Positions 8,108 through 17,302 of a stretch of 64,000 nucleotides of DNA are shown one piece after another. Both the position numbers and the translations under genes were made by a program. The stretch spans positions 12,755-76,754 of the forward strand of contig JBCCBP010000013.1 in assembly GCA_039033995.1 (NCBI GenBank). The letters run 5' to 3'. The stretch comes from CALBPI01 sp039033995 (lineage in GTDB: Bacteria > Pseudomonadota > Gammaproteobacteria > Steroidobacterales > Woeseiaceae). Each line of letters begins with the position of its first letter. Within the stretch, counting starts at the first letter, position 1. The notes beneath the pieces are model-generated. The model was not told the origin of the DNA and made no database searches. It saw nothing but the letters and a program-made list of their open reading frames with translations.

Positions 8108-9265
8108 TCAGGCCAGACTAGCCCGACTGTGACGGTGCAGGGTCAGGAATATTGTCGTCGCTAATATGATCGTGCTGGCGATGGCGATGAATGACACCGT
8201 CGGTCTCGAGGATGCTAGTCCATACAACGAGACTAGTTGGACGGCGAAGCCAGCGATAAGCTGCTGCAGACAACCGACGAAGCCCGATGCTGTGCCGGCG
8301 AACCGTTTTGTCTGCAAGACAGCCCCGCTTTGCATACTGGGCGATGAGAGCCCGTTGCAGAACGCCAGCGCTGACATGGGCAGGAATAGCGACCAGGCAC
8401 TGGTGGTCGCGTCATAATTCCATACCAGCATGGTGCAGGCCGCGACCCAAGCGCCCGCAGTGCCCAGCTGAATCATTCTCAACATGCCCGCTCGGGAAGC
8501 CACGCGAGACGAAACGAAAGTGCCGCCCATATAGCCAAGCGCGAGTAACACGAAAAATTGGCCGTAGGCGGTCGGCGGATAACCGAGGCGGACTTCCATC
8601 AGGTAAGGCACGACAGCAATAAAGGTATAAAACAGCGATAGCGACAGAGCGCTTTGGATCGCGAGTGTCGCGAAGAGCGGTTTCCTGATCAGGCTGTTCA
8701 CCCCATCAACAAACGGCTCACGGTCCTCGGTGCCCTGCATGGTTTCTGGCAGTACTGAGAATGCGACCGCACTGACCACTGCAATGTAGACAGCGGAGGC
8801 GACAAACACACTCGGCCAGCCAAGGCCTTCTGTCAGATAGCCGCCGATCAGCGGGGATACCATCGGAACAATGACAATAACGGATATCACCGATGACAAA
8901 CGTGCTGCCATTCCATCGTGGCCATAGCGGTCGCTAAGCACAGCGCGCGACACGACAAGACCGCCCGCAGCACCCAGTGCCTGAATAACTCTGCCGATAA
9001 CGAGAACACTAAGACTGTCGGCCATCGCACATAGCAGGCTGCCAGCAAGGCTGATGATCAGACTTAGTAATGCGGTGCGCCTGCGACCGATGAAGTCAGC
9101 GATGGGGCCATATAGTAATTGCGCCGGACCAACGGTGAACACATAGGCGCTGAATGTCAGCTGGATGGCGCTGGCACTGACGCTGAGCTCGCGTGCCATG
9201 CTCGGCAGCGCCGGCAAATACATTTGCATAATCAGCGGTGCTACCGCAGTCATGGCCGCCAGCAA
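8108..9265 (-). CDS. Bcr/CflA-type drug-efflux MFS transporter
   Basis: A 12-helix inner-membrane transporter of about 385 aa. The MYLPALPSMA motif in helix 1 and GPIADFIGRR (motif A, helix 2-3 loop) are typical of the Bcr/CflA drug:proton antiporter branch of the major facilitator superfamily. The helix 4 region ALGAAGGLVVSRAVLSDRYG also fits. The start is uncertain: TTG at 9265 and ATG at 9253 both give a minimal first helix, and the frame stays open upstream into folE without an ATG. It follows folE by 86 nt on the same strand, so co-transcription is likely. The substrate is unknown. Confidence 0.88.
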   Translation of the reverse strand: MLAAMTAVAPLIMQMYLPALPSMARELSVSASAIQLTFSAYVFTVGPAQLLYGPIADFIGRRRTALLSLIISLAGSLLCAMADSLSVLVIGRVIQALGAAGGLVVSRAVLSDRYGHDGMAARLSSVISVIVIVPMVSPLIGGYLTEGLGWPSVFVASAVYIAVVSAVAFSVLPETMQGTEDREPFVDGVNSLIRKPLFATLAIQSALSLSLFYTFIAVVPYLMEVRLGYPPTAYGQFFVLLALGYMGGTFVSSRVASRAGMLRMIQLGTAGAWVAACTMLVWNYDATTSAWSLFLPMSALAFCNGLSSPSMQSGAVLQTKRFAGTASGFVGCLQQLIAGFAVQLVSLYGLASSRPTVSFIAIASTIILATTIFLTLHRHSRASLA

Positions 9266-9351
9266 GACTGTCAGACCGAAATCGCTTAAGTCTTTCGGTG
9301 GAAGGTCCTTGTGGGTGTTCGTTGTCGGCGAGGCGCTGATTGGCGCAGACC

Positions 9352-9969
9352 TTAGCGGTCGTGGCCGACGACCTGCAGGAACTCGCCCCGCGTTCTGGCG
9401 TCTTCACGAAAGCTGCCCAGCATCTGGCTCGTCACCATCGAGACGTTGGTCTTGTGGATACCGCGCGTGGTCATGCATTGATGTCGTGCTTCGATGATGA
9501 CACCGACTCCGCGGGGCTTCAGCGCATCCTGGATGCAGTGTGCGACCTGCGCCGTCATTTTCTCCTGGACCTGGAAGCGTCGTGCATACGCTTCAACAAC
9601 TCGGGCTAGCTTGCTGATGCCGACAACCTTATTGTCTGGCAAATAGCCGACATGCGCTTTGCCGATGATCGGTGCCATATGATGCTCGCAGTGCGATTCA
9701 AAATTGATGTCACGCAGCACGATCATCTCGTCGTAGCCTTCGACTTCCTCGAACGTGCGCTTCAAATACTGCAGCGGTCTGTCCTTGTAGCCGGAAAACC
9801 AGTCAGCATAGGCACGGGCGACACGGGAAGGCGTATCGAGTAAGCCCTCGCGACGGGTATCTTCGCCTGCCCACAGCAGCAGTGTCCGTACCGCTTCTTC
9901 AGCCTGCTGTCGAGTTGGCTTGCGCGGCTTTCTGCCAAGTGATTGGCGTTGCGCAGGTCGTTTTGCCAC
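9352..9969 (-). CDS. folE: GTP cyclohydrolase I
   Basis: A 205-aa homomeric enzyme converting GTP to 7,8-dihydroneopterin triphosphate, the first step to tetrahydrofolate and biopterin. The zinc and catalytic region FESHCEHHMAPI, the substrate loop GISKLARVVEAYARRFQVQE, and the C-terminal HQCMTTRGIHK (second zinc Cys) are all present, and the length matches the bacterial family. The start is GTG at 9969 (MAKRPAQRQ), preceded by a basic N-terminal extension typical of proteobacterial FolE. The MFS gene follows on the same strand. No folate-pathway neighbours are in the window. Confidence 0.96.
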   Translation of the reverse strand: MAKRPAQRQSLGRKPRKPTRQQAEEAVRTLLLWAGEDTRREGLLDTPSRVARAYADWFSGYKDRPLQYLKRTFEEVEGYDEMIVLRDINFESHCEHHMAPIIGKAHVGYLPDNKVVGISKLARVVEAYARRFQVQEKMTAQVAHCIQDALKPRGVGVIIEARHQCMTTRGIHKTNVSMVTSQMLGSFREDARTRGEFLQVVGHDR

Positions 9970-10061
9970 GAACTATCTTCCTGAATACTGCATCCGGGAA
10001 TCGAGTCTAACCGAAGTCGCTCTATGATGCGCGGCATGGTCTCAGAGGGTATGGTTGAACA

Positions 10062-10604
10062 ATGCAGAAAAAACTCATCATTTGCGGTTTGTTGTTGTCA
10101 CTGTTCGGTTGTGCAAGTCAGCCGGGTGGGCTAGCACCCATCACGACAGTCAGCGAAGTCGACCTGGAACGATTCTCGGGTCGCTGGTATGTGATCGCAA
10201 ACATTCCCACTTTCCTTGAGAAGCAGGCGTGGAATGCGACAGAAGACTATCAGCTGCGAGACGCGACAACAGTCGATACGACCTTCAGTTTTACCAAAGG
10301 CAGCTTTGCGGGCAAACGCAAGACATACACGCCGGTTGCGACCGTGATTCCCGGTACCGGCAACGCTGTGTGGGACATGCAGTTTTTGTGGCCGTTCAAG
10401 GCCGAGTACCGCGTGATCTGGTTGGACCGCGACTACGCTGTGACCGTGATCGGTCGCAGCAAACGTGACTACGTGTGGATCATGGCTCGACAGCCCAGCC
10501 TGGAGCCCGCGCTCCGCAATCAGATCGAGCGCTTCCTCGAGCAGGAAGGTTATGATCTGACCAAGCTTCGCGATGTCCCGCAGCAGCCGTTAGCGGAGCG
10601 TTAG
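10062..10604 (+). CDS. blc: Blc-type outer-membrane lipocalin (lipoprotein)
   Basis: A 180-aa lipoprotein with lipobox LFGC (Cys17). The lipocalin signature GRWYVIANIP follows at about residues 45-54, and later beta-strand blocks (AEYRVIWLDRDYAVTVIG, YVWIMARQP) match bacterial lipocalins of the Blc group. These bind lysophospholipids or fatty acids and sit on the inner face of the outer membrane. The C-terminal helix (ALRNQIERFLEQEGYDLTKL) is also typical. It is divergent from folE and converges with msrA, whose stop is four bases away. Confidence 0.9.
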   Translation: MQKKLIICGLLLSLFGCASQPGGLAPITTVSEVDLERFSGRWYVIANIPTFLEKQAWNATEDYQLRDATTVDTTFSFTKGSFAGKRKTYTPVATVIPGTGNAVWDMQFLWPFKAEYRVIWLDRDYAVTVIGRSKRDYVWIMARQPSLEPALRNQIERFLEQEGYDLTKLRDVPQQPLAER

Positions 10605-10608
10605 TCGA

Positions 10609-11262
10609 TCACTGTTCGGCAGGGAGGCCTATCGGGCAGCTCACGCCAGTGCCACCGATACCACAGTAGCCCCCGGGATTCTTTGCCAGGTATTGCTGAT
10701 GATAGTCCTCAGCAAAATAGTACGCTCCAGCCGGTTTGATTTCTGTTGTGATCGGACCGTGTCCGGCCGCCGTCAATTCCGATTGGTAGCGCTCGCGTGA
10801 TGCAGCGGCAGCGTCGGCCTGCGCATCATTCAGCGTGTAAACAGCAGACCGGTATTGAGTGCCGCGATCATTGCCTTGACGCATGCCCTGTGTCGGATCG
10901 TGCGCTTCCCAGAACACGCCAAGTAGCGCGTCGTAGGATATAACCTGCGGGTCGAAGATGACACTGACGACTTCCGTATGTCCGGTCTCGCCGCTGCAAA
11001 CTTCTTCGTAGGTCGGGTTCGGTGTAACGCCGCCCGCGTAACCGACGGATGTGCTGTGCACACCATCCAGTTGCCAGAACACACGTTCAGCGCCCCAGAA
11101 ACAGCCAAGACCGAATTGCGCTTCCTGCAGTGGCGCGGGCCATGGGCCTTGCATCGGATGACCTGTGACCACGTGTTTGGCGGCGACGGGCATCGCCGTC
11201 GATCGGCCGGCGAGTGCGTCTTCAGCGCTGGGAAGCGCCATTTTCTTGCGGCTGAACAGCAT
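10609..11262 (-). CDS. msrA: Peptide methionine-(S)-sulfoxide reductase MsrA
   Basis: A 217-aa repair enzyme reducing methionine-S-sulfoxide. The catalytic GCFWG is at residues 54-58, followed by TSVGYAGG, YEEVCSGxTGHTEVV and FWEAHDPTQ, the standard MsrA blocks. The C-terminal GGYCGIGGTGVSCPIG carries two Cys that can act as resolving residues. The N-terminal extension of about 45 residues resembles the E. coli-length MsrA class; no signal peptide is visible, so it is cytoplasmic. It is divergent from the EamA gene with about 80 bp between the starts. Confidence 0.96.
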   Translation of the reverse strand: MLFSRKKMALPSAEDALAGRSTAMPVAAKHVVTGHPMQGPWPAPLQEAQFGLGCFWGAERVFWQLDGVHSTSVGYAGGVTPNPTYEEVCSGETGHTEVVSVIFDPQVISYDALLGVFWEAHDPTQGMRQGNDRGTQYRSAVYTLNDAQADAAAASRERYQSELTAAGHGPITTEIKPAGAYYFAEDYHQQYLAKNPGGYCGIGGTGVSCPIGLPAEQ

Positions 11263-11342
11263 GCTGTGCTCCGAGTTCGGTTACGTTCCACTACTATGCG
11301 GTGTATCTTGCCGGATTCAATAGCCCACAGGAATCCCGACCG

Positions 11343-12278
11343 ATGACGACCAGCACACCCCCATCCCGGATTCACGTCCCGAATCTCTTGCAGTGGGGCG
11401 CGTTGCTGGCCTTAGCCGTGCTTTGGGGATCGCGTTACTACGCGGTTGAAATCGCACTGCGCTCATTTGACCCTTTAAGCATTGTGTTCTTTCAGATTGT
11501 CGTGGCGGCCACTGTGCTATGGCTCGTATTGCGATTGGTCGGGCAGAAACTGCCGCACGACGCGAGGTCCTGGCTGTTTTTCCATGCCATGGCGCTGGTT
11601 GGCAACGTCGCTCCGTTTTTTCTCGAGTCGTGGGGGCAGGTCGCGATTGATTCCAGCCTCGTCGGTATCCTGATGTCTGTCTCGCCATTGTCGGTGCTGC
11701 TGGCCGCACATTGGTTGCTACCCGATGAGCGCGCCAGTGGCTTGCGCTTGACCGGTTTCCTGTTTGGCTTGGTCGGTGTCGTTCTGCTGATCGGGCCGGA
11801 TGCGTTGCGGGCAATCGGCGGCGATGCGACGACCATTGTGGCGCAATTGGCGATTCTGTTGGCGGCTGTCTGCTACGGGATTGCAGCAGTCATTACGCGT
11901 TTGGCGCCACAACACACGCCGTTAACCATGTCGGCTGGCGTCATGCTGGCGGGCGCGGCGCAGCTCATTCCGCTCTGGTGGTGGCGATCAGGCGCGCCGG
12001 ATTGGTCCACCGTCGGGGCCGGGTCCGTGATCGCCGTTGTCGCGATCGGATTGTTTTGCACGGCGCTCGCTGCGCTGGTGTTTTTCTATCTGATCGCCCG
12101 CACAGGCGCGACATTTCAATCGTTGGTCAACTACCTGTTGCCCGTGTGGGCCATTGCGGTCGGCAGCACGTTGCTGAACGAGCCGATACCGGATAATGGT
12201 CTAGCCGCGCTGACATTGATTTTTGTGTCGTTGTGGCTGACACAGCGCTCGGCTTCGTCGAGACCGGCTGCGCCCTAG
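11343..12278 (+). CDS. EamA/DMT-family transporter
   Basis: An inner-membrane protein of about 311 aa with ten hydrophobic segments in two EamA repeats. The first begins LALAVLWGSRYYAVEIALR, the second ILLAAVCYGIAAVI. The pattern is that of the drug/metabolite transporter superfamily, which exports amino acids, nucleosides or other metabolites; the substrate cannot be told. I used ATG at 11343 (MTTSTPPSR); the longer frame from 11301 overlaps the promoter space shared with msrA. It converges with the TonB-C gene. Confidence 0.87.
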   Translation: MTTSTPPSRIHVPNLLQWGALLALAVLWGSRYYAVEIALRSFDPLSIVFFQIVVAATVLWLVLRLVGQKLPHDARSWLFFHAMALVGNVAPFFLESWGQVAIDSSLVGILMSVSPLSVLLAAHWLLPDERASGLRLTGFLFGLVGVVLLIGPDALRAIGGDATTIVAQLAILLAAVCYGIAAVITRLAPQHTPLTMSAGVMLAGAAQLIPLWWWRSGAPDWSTVGAGSVIAVVAIGLFCTALAALVFFYLIARTGATFQSLVNYLLPVWAIAVGSTLLNEPIPDNGLAALTLIFVSLWLTQRSASSRPAAP

Positions 12279-12301
12279 CTCAGGTTCCGCTATCCGTCGA
12301 C

Positions 12302-14056
12302 TCAGCGCTCGTCATCGCTCTCGACGGGCAAGCCATCGGCATCGTCGATAAGGATTTCCGGTTCTTCGTTGTCAACCGGCAAGCCGCCAGCGTCGTCGAT
12401 AGCGATTTCCGGTTCTTCGTTGTCAACCGGCAAGTCGCCACCGTTGTCGATAGCGATTTCCGATTCTTCACCCTCAACCGGCAAGCCGCCAGCGTCGTCG
12501 ATAACAATCTCCGCTGCGTCGCTGTCGACCGGTAGTCCATCGGCATCATCCACCACGATGCCAGGTGGATTCTCGGCCTTAGCGGCGGCTCTCGTGCGAG
12601 CGGCTTCTGTTTTCTCGATGTTCCTTCTTTCGCCGGGCGAGAGGCGTTCATCTGAATAGCGGAAATCGTGTCGAAAAGTCTGATTCGGTGTTGCGACCGG
12701 GCGTCCGTTGACAAACCGCGGGCGAAACCGAAAGTTTCGAAGACCGCGGACGACCGTTTTATCCATCAGCCCAGCAGGTTGACTGTCGATCACCTCAATC
12801 GTTATCGGGCGCCCCAGCGCATTGACGGTGAACTGTAGCTCAACGAAGCCGCGATCCTTATACAGTGCCATTTCGCCGGGACTGTTCGGCGGGACGCGCT
12901 TGTGCGTATTGCGAATCGGGATCACGCGCGCAGGCTTTGGCGCATCAAACAACTCGTTGCGAATGCTGTGCAGTTTAGGGTCACCATCCAGTTCGCGCCA
13001 GGATTGCAGGTAGGCGAGACGCGCACTTCTTGCGTCAAAGTTGGCGGCGTGAAAGTCACCCTTCTTGGCCAGTGTCTGCGCGTAAAGCACGGGATCTGCA
13101 TCTTTGGTTTGCCGGGCGATGCGCACGGCGCGACTAATGGCGCGATCCTTGTCAGCCAGTATTGCGGCCTGGCCTAAATCTTGATCCTGTTTTGACGTAC
13201 CGGGAGACACAAAGGCCATTTCGACAAGCGGCTCGACCAGCCGGCGGTCAAACTCGCCGTACACTCGATTCATGCGATTCACGACCGCTTTGTACGCCAG
13301 CATAGCCCGGGTGAAGTCGCGGGTTTCTCCGTACCAGCGTGCCTGACCCAGCAATGCGTCGATGTATTGATCCGAGTCCCGTTCAAAATTTCGCCGCTGC
13401 AGTCGAAACAGGTTTTCCTGAATCTTGTTCGCTCGGCGCAGTTCACCGAGAAAATAGTACGCTCTGCTCAGCGCATCCATGACATCGACCTGCTCGAGAT
13501 TATTCGGGCCCAGATTGACATGAGATAAATGAATCGCGCGTTCGAAAACCGGAATGGCTTGTTCGACATCGTTTAATGCCATCGCTGTGGTCGCAAGCCC
13601 TTTCAGTGGGTTAACTAGAGTCGGGTCGACGATACCGCCGGTCAGTTCCTCTCGGACGTTGATGGCGGCAATGAAATTCTGTTGAGCAGCGCCATACTCT
13701 GCATTGTCTGCCTGCGTGATCGCGAGATTAGTCAGCGCGGATGCAACCTGTTCGCTGTTTTCTCCCCAGACCACCGCGCTGCCGCTGACAATCTGCTTGG
13801 CACTCTCCAGTGCTTGTTCGAGTTGACCACTGGACATCTGCTCTCGGTACTGTTGCTGCAAAGTAACGAGTTGCCCGCCGGCCGGCGTCGCCGCCACGCT
13901 ATCGCTGATATCGATGATCTCCGGGATCGCGTTGGCGTTTGCTGCCGTGCGCGCCTGTGCATTCAATACGCCTAGCGCTGCGATGGTCAGCAGAAAGATG
14001 CGAAAGTGCGAGCGGCCCGTTCGCCGCTTGATTGAGAACAGGGAATGTAGATTCAT
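12302..14056 (-). CDS. TPR-containing TonB C-terminal family protein with acidic repeat tail
   Basis: A 584-aa exported or anchored protein. It opens with a basic stretch and a hydrophobic segment (FLLTIAALGVLNAQA) that could be a signal peptide or an anchor. TPR-like helical repeats follow (about residues 60-370). A TonB C-terminal-like domain (about 400-480) contains FVELQFTVNALGRPITIEVIDS and FRFRPRFVNGRPV. Five 17-residue acidic repeats end the protein, placed after the TonB-C domain rather than before it. Periplasmic TonB-like proteins link energy or structure to outer-membrane partners. No ExbB/ExbD or TonB-dependent receptor is nearby. A second TonB-C protein lies at 33757-35121. Confidence 0.8.
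   Translation of the reverse strand: MNLHSLFSIKRRTGRSHFRIFLLTIAALGVLNAQARTAANANAIPEIIDISDSVAATPAGGQLVTLQQQYREQMSSGQLEQALESAKQIVSGSAVVWGENSEQVASALTNLAITQADNAEYGAAQQNFIAAINVREELTGGIVDPTLVNPLKGLATTAMALNDVEQAIPVFERAIHLSHVNLGPNNLEQVDVMDALSRAYYFLGELRRANKIQENLFRLQRRNFERDSDQYIDALLGQARWYGETRDFTRAMLAYKAVVNRMNRVYGEFDRRLVEPLVEMAFVSPGTSKQDQDLGQAAILADKDRAISRAVRIARQTKDADPVLYAQTLAKKGDFHAANFDARSARLAYLQSWRELDGDPKLHSIRNELFDAPKPARVIPIRNTHKRVPPNSPGEMALYKDRGFVELQFTVNALGRPITIEVIDSQPAGLMDKTVVRGLRNFRFRPRFVNGRPVATPNQTFRHDFRYSDERLSPGERRNIEKTEAARTRAAAKAENPPGIVVDDADGLPVDSDAAEIVIDDAGGLPVEGEESEIAIDNGGDLPVDNEEPEIAIDDAGGLPVDNEEPEILIDDADGLPVESDDER
12305..12559 (-). repeat. Five tandem 51-bp (17-aa) repeats encoding an acidic C-terminal tail
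   Basis: The last 85 residues are five exact-length units with consensus I-x-I-D-D-A-G-G-L-P-V-D-N-E-E-P-E. The middle copies are nearly identical in DNA: GGTTCTTCGTTGTCAACCGG recurs at 12360 and 12411, 51 bp apart. The outer copies have diverged in their acidic residues. Confidence 0.95.
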
Positions 14057-14222
14057 GACACCTAGTAATACACCGCTATGGCGCGGATTTCCACATTCGC
14101 GAGACTAGTGCGGAAAGCTGACAATAGCGTGACAATATTCGAGCTGCTACGTACCCTATGACCATGGTCTTGACGAAAAGTTTACCGTTTAATGCGCCTG
14201 CCAGGTGCACTTTGGAGGGGAC

Positions 14223-15722
14223 ATGGCGAAGACGACACGAGGCGGTATGGCCTGGCTATTGGCGGGTATGGCGATGACTGCGACCGACGGATCCGCGGAC
14301 ACCGCAATCACGATTTACAGCAAAGCGCAGCCGGGTGCGGTCGATGCGGCGCTCTATCGGCCTCAGGCGGGTAGTGGCAATTCCGGCTACACGGTGCCTG
14401 GCTACGCCATCGTTCGACAACAGCAGGAATTGGAATTGCAACAGGGACGCAGCGAGGTTCGGTTGACAGATGTTGCGGCGCTGATCGACCCAACAACCGT
14501 GCATTTCGAATCGCTGACCGATCCCGATGGTACTCGTGTGATCGAGCAGGATTTTCGTTTCGACCTGGTCGGCACAGAGAAATTGTTCGACCGCTACATC
14601 GACAGCAAGATTCGTGTGGACCAGGTGGTCGGCGATCGCGTGGTGACAACCAATGGCGTGTTGCTGAGTCGGCAGGGTGGTCTCGTTGTGCGCAGGGATG
14701 ATGGCAGTATCAGCGTCATTACCGACTGGCAGAATGTGAGCCTGGCGGACTTGCCGGGTGGGTTGATGACCCGGCCGACGCTGGTGTGGGACGTCCAGGC
14801 GAAGCGCGGCGGCCAACACGCCTCCAGAGTCAGTTATGAAACCAAGGGCGCGACCTGGTGGGCCGACTACAATCTGCAGTGGCAGCCTGGTCGCGACGAT
14901 AACACGGGTACCCTGTCAGTCAGCGCCTGGGTCAGCATCCTGAATCAAAGCGGTGCGACCTACACCGATGCCAAGCTCAAGTTGATCGCTGGCGATGTAC
15001 AGCGAGCACAGCCAGAGCCAGCGCCAGTGCCGAGGGCGATGATGATGCGCAGCGCGGAAGTGGATGTCGCGGAAGGCTTCAGCGAGAAGGAATTATTCGA
15101 ATTCCATCTCTACACACTACCGAGACCGACGACGATACCGAATAACGCAACCAAACAAATCGAGTTGTTCCCTCAGGTGGCAGGTGTGCCCGCCAGCAAG
15201 CGTTTGGTGTACAGCCCGCAAGGCGCCGGTTGGGGTCGCCGCGGCTACATGCCGGGCGGTAGCGACAAGGTCAATGCTTTCATCGAGTTCGATAATAAAC
15301 AGGCGCAGGGTCTCGGAATGCCGCTGCCGGCCGGTCGCGTCCGCGTATCACAAGCCGACGACGCAGACGATAGCCTCGAGTTTATTGGCGAGGATGTGAT
15401 TGAACACACGCCGCGCAATGAATCGCTGCGTATCTGGGTGGGGAGTGCGTTTGACGTTCTGGGTGAGCGACGTGTGACCGATGCGAAACAAGATCAAGCC
15501 AGACGCCAACGGGAAGAAACGGTAGAAGTCACGATCACCAACCGTAAGAAAAAGCCACAGCCGGTGACCGTCCTCGAGAGATTGAACGGTGCGACGAATT
15601 GGGAATTGCTCGAAACGAGCGATCGCTACGACAAAGTCGATGCCGGCCAGATCAAATTCGACATTACAGTGCCAGCCGACAGCAAACAAACAGTACGCTA
15701 CCGAGTTCGCTATACGTGGTAG
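14223..15722 (+). CDS. DUF4139 domain-containing exported protein
   Basis: A protein of about 499 aa with an N-terminal signal-like segment (GGMAWLLAGMAMTATDGSAD). The body is beta-rich, and the region WWADYNLQWQPG..LSVSAWVSILNQSGATYTDAKLKLIAGDV matches the DUF4139 core. The C-terminal part (EETVEVTITNRKKKPQPVTVLERL) looks like the mucoidy-inhibitor-A-type ending. The biochemical role of these proteins is not established; related ones are periplasmic or surface. GGAGGGG at 14213-14219 places the start at ATG 14223 rather than 14205. It is divergent from the TonB-C gene. Confidence 0.8.
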   Translation: MAKTTRGGMAWLLAGMAMTATDGSADTAITIYSKAQPGAVDAALYRPQAGSGNSGYTVPGYAIVRQQQELELQQGRSEVRLTDVAALIDPTTVHFESLTDPDGTRVIEQDFRFDLVGTEKLFDRYIDSKIRVDQVVGDRVVTTNGVLLSRQGGLVVRRDDGSISVITDWQNVSLADLPGGLMTRPTLVWDVQAKRGGQHASRVSYETKGATWWADYNLQWQPGRDDNTGTLSVSAWVSILNQSGATYTDAKLKLIAGDVQRAQPEPAPVPRAMMMRSAEVDVAEGFSEKELFEFHLYTLPRPTTIPNNATKQIELFPQVAGVPASKRLVYSPQGAGWGRRGYMPGGSDKVNAFIEFDNKQAQGLGMPLPAGRVRVSQADDADDSLEFIGEDVIEHTPRNESLRIWVGSAFDVLGERRVTDAKQDQARRQREETVEVTITNRKKKPQPVTVLERLNGATNWELLETSDRYDKVDAGQIKFDITVPADSKQTVRYRVRYTW

Positions 15723-15728
15723 CGCGGT

Positions 15729-16391
15729 CTATCCCAATAGTCCGACAACAGCGAGGGTAGTCGCGACGATACCGGTCAACAGTCGTCGCAATCGCTGAAA
15801 CCAGACCGGGTAGTCCGACCAGCTCAAGAAGCGCTCAGTTGCATACCAGGCGGCAAACGCAGCGGCGAACAACAGGCTGCGTTGATGGATGCCGTAGGGC
15901 AGTAACAGGATCACCCATGCCACCAGCGATGGCACGACGCTGGCGACCAATCGGGTCACCGGTTTGGTGGCGCCACGAATCGCCAATGCCCATTGCAGCG
16001 CGCCAACGAAACTCAGAATCGTCGCCGCGTAGGCGAGCAGTGCGAACCCCGAGTGTGCCCACGCCAGAGTGTGATGATTCAGATACAGGACAGCGAGACC
16101 GACAAATGGGATCAAGCCACCGAGGCCTAGAATCTTCGCGACAGTAGGTAGGTTGGTGGCATTGCCGGCCAGGAAAGCGTCCAACTCTTCCTCGCCGCCG
16201 ATCAACGCGTCTCCGTCAACAACCATCGGCAGCGTCTGCCAACCATGTTGTTGTTTTAGCGTATCCCACTGCGCGCGCTGACCGCTGTCACCCATCGACA
16301 GCACGACTTCCTGCCACTCATGTCCGGATGCGCGCAGACGCGCGGTAATGGCACGGGTGTCAGTTAGCCGACTTGCATACAGCGTCAACAT
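15729..16391 (-). CDS. Glutaredoxin-like domain fused to DUF3429 membrane protein
   Basis: A 220-aa protein. Residues 1-75 have a glutaredoxin/thioredoxin-like layout (MLTLYAS strand, TDTRAITARLRASGHEW helix, LPMVVDGDALIGG with the cis-Pro position, then EELDAFL). However, the CPxC active site is replaced by ASRLTDT, and the domain contains no cysteine. From about residue 80 come four to five hydrophobic helices with a GALQWALAIRG segment, fitting DUF3429. The enzyme-like domain is therefore probably a non-redox binding module. It converges with DUF4139; MscS is the upstream neighbour on the same strand. Confidence 0.7.
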   Translation of the reverse strand: MLTLYASRLTDTRAITARLRASGHEWQEVVLSMGDSGQRAQWDTLKQQHGWQTLPMVVDGDALIGGEEELDAFLAGNATNLPTVAKILGLGGLIPFVGLAVLYLNHHTLAWAHSGFALLAYAATILSFVGALQWALAIRGATKPVTRLVASVVPSLVAWVILLLPYGIHQRSLLFAAAFAAWYATERFLSWSDYPVWFQRLRRLLTGIVATTLAVVGLLG

Positions 16392-16402
16392 GCTACGGAC
16401 CG

Positions 16403-17239
16403 TTACTGATCGTTAACCTGATGAATATGCACATCCTGCTGCGGATACGGAATCGAGATGCCCGCTTCATCGAGCGCCAGCTTGATGTTCTCGGTCAGCG
16501 CGAATCGGACCGGCCAGAACTCGCTGGTTTTGACCCAAGGGCGGACCACGAAATTGACGCTGGAGGCGCCGAGTTCGCTGACCGCAATCGTCGTCGTCGG
16601 CTCTTTGAGGATGCGTGTCTCCGCGTCGATCACTTTCTGAAGCGTTTCACGCGCAAGCTTCAGGTCGTCGTCGTATCCGACACCGATGACCAGATCGATG
16701 CGACGCGTATCCATTGCCGAGAAATTGGTGATAGCCCCATTCGTGATATTCGAGTTCGGTACTACGACCTTGCGGTTGTCAGGTGTCGTCAGGATCGTGT
16801 TAAAGATCGTAACTTGGTCGACGGAACCCGCGACGCCAGCCGCTTCGATATAGTCGCCCGTGCGGTAGGGTTTGAAAAAGATGATCAGAACGCCTGCGGC
16901 GAAATTCGCGAGTGAGCCCTGCAGTGCGAGACCAACAGCAAGGCCGGCAGCACCCATGATCGCGACCAGCGATGTCATTTCGACGCCCAGCCGGCCAAGA
17001 GCGGCGATGATGACAATCAGAGTCAACAGGACGCTGATAATGTTGAGGATAAACTGTTCGAGCGTCTCATCGAGGTCGATCCGGTGCATCAACTTGCGCA
17101 GACTCGACAAAATGATTCGTACAACGATGCGACCGATAACGAATACAGCGATCGCGCTGACCAGTCGCAAGCCGAAATCGACCCCTGTGGTCTGCAATTT
17201 CTCAAGCAGCATGGTGGAGTCTAGAGACAGGTCTCCCAC
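16403..17239 (-). CDS. mscS: Small-conductance mechanosensitive channel (MscS family)
   Basis: A 278-aa inner-membrane channel that opens under membrane tension to protect against osmotic downshock. There are three N-terminal hydrophobic segments. The pore-lining helix, SLVAIMGAAGLAVGLALQGS, is Gly/Ala-rich as in E. coli MscS. It is followed by the beta domain (FFKPYRTGDYIEAAGVAGSV) and the C-terminal alpha/beta domain (NSNITNGAITNFSAMDTRRIDL). The length equals the family norm (about 286 in E. coli). It precedes the DUF3429 fusion gene on the same strand by 11 nt, so the two are likely an operon. Confidence 0.93.
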   Translation of the reverse strand: MGDLSLDSTMLLEKLQTTGVDFGLRLVSAIAVFVIGRIVVRIILSSLRKLMHRIDLDETLEQFILNIISVLLTLIVIIAALGRLGVEMTSLVAIMGAAGLAVGLALQGSLANFAAGVLIIFFKPYRTGDYIEAAGVAGSVDQVTIFNTILTTPDNRKVVVPNSNITNGAITNFSAMDTRRIDLVIGVGYDDDLKLARETLQKVIDAETRILKEPTTTIAVSELGASSVNFVVRPWVKTSEFWPVRFALTENIKLALDEAGISIPYPQQDVHIHQVNDQ

Positions 17240-17302
17240 GATGATCCCCTCCGGGTAGATCTAAAAACGATGGGCGCCAGTGTACGGGTTTGCGATGCCG
17301 GA

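Noticed and set aside
12233..12535. Plus-strand frame with repeated VVDSDFRFFVVNRQA units
   Set aside because: It is the complement of the TonB-C tail repeats; periodicity comes from the real minus-strand gene.
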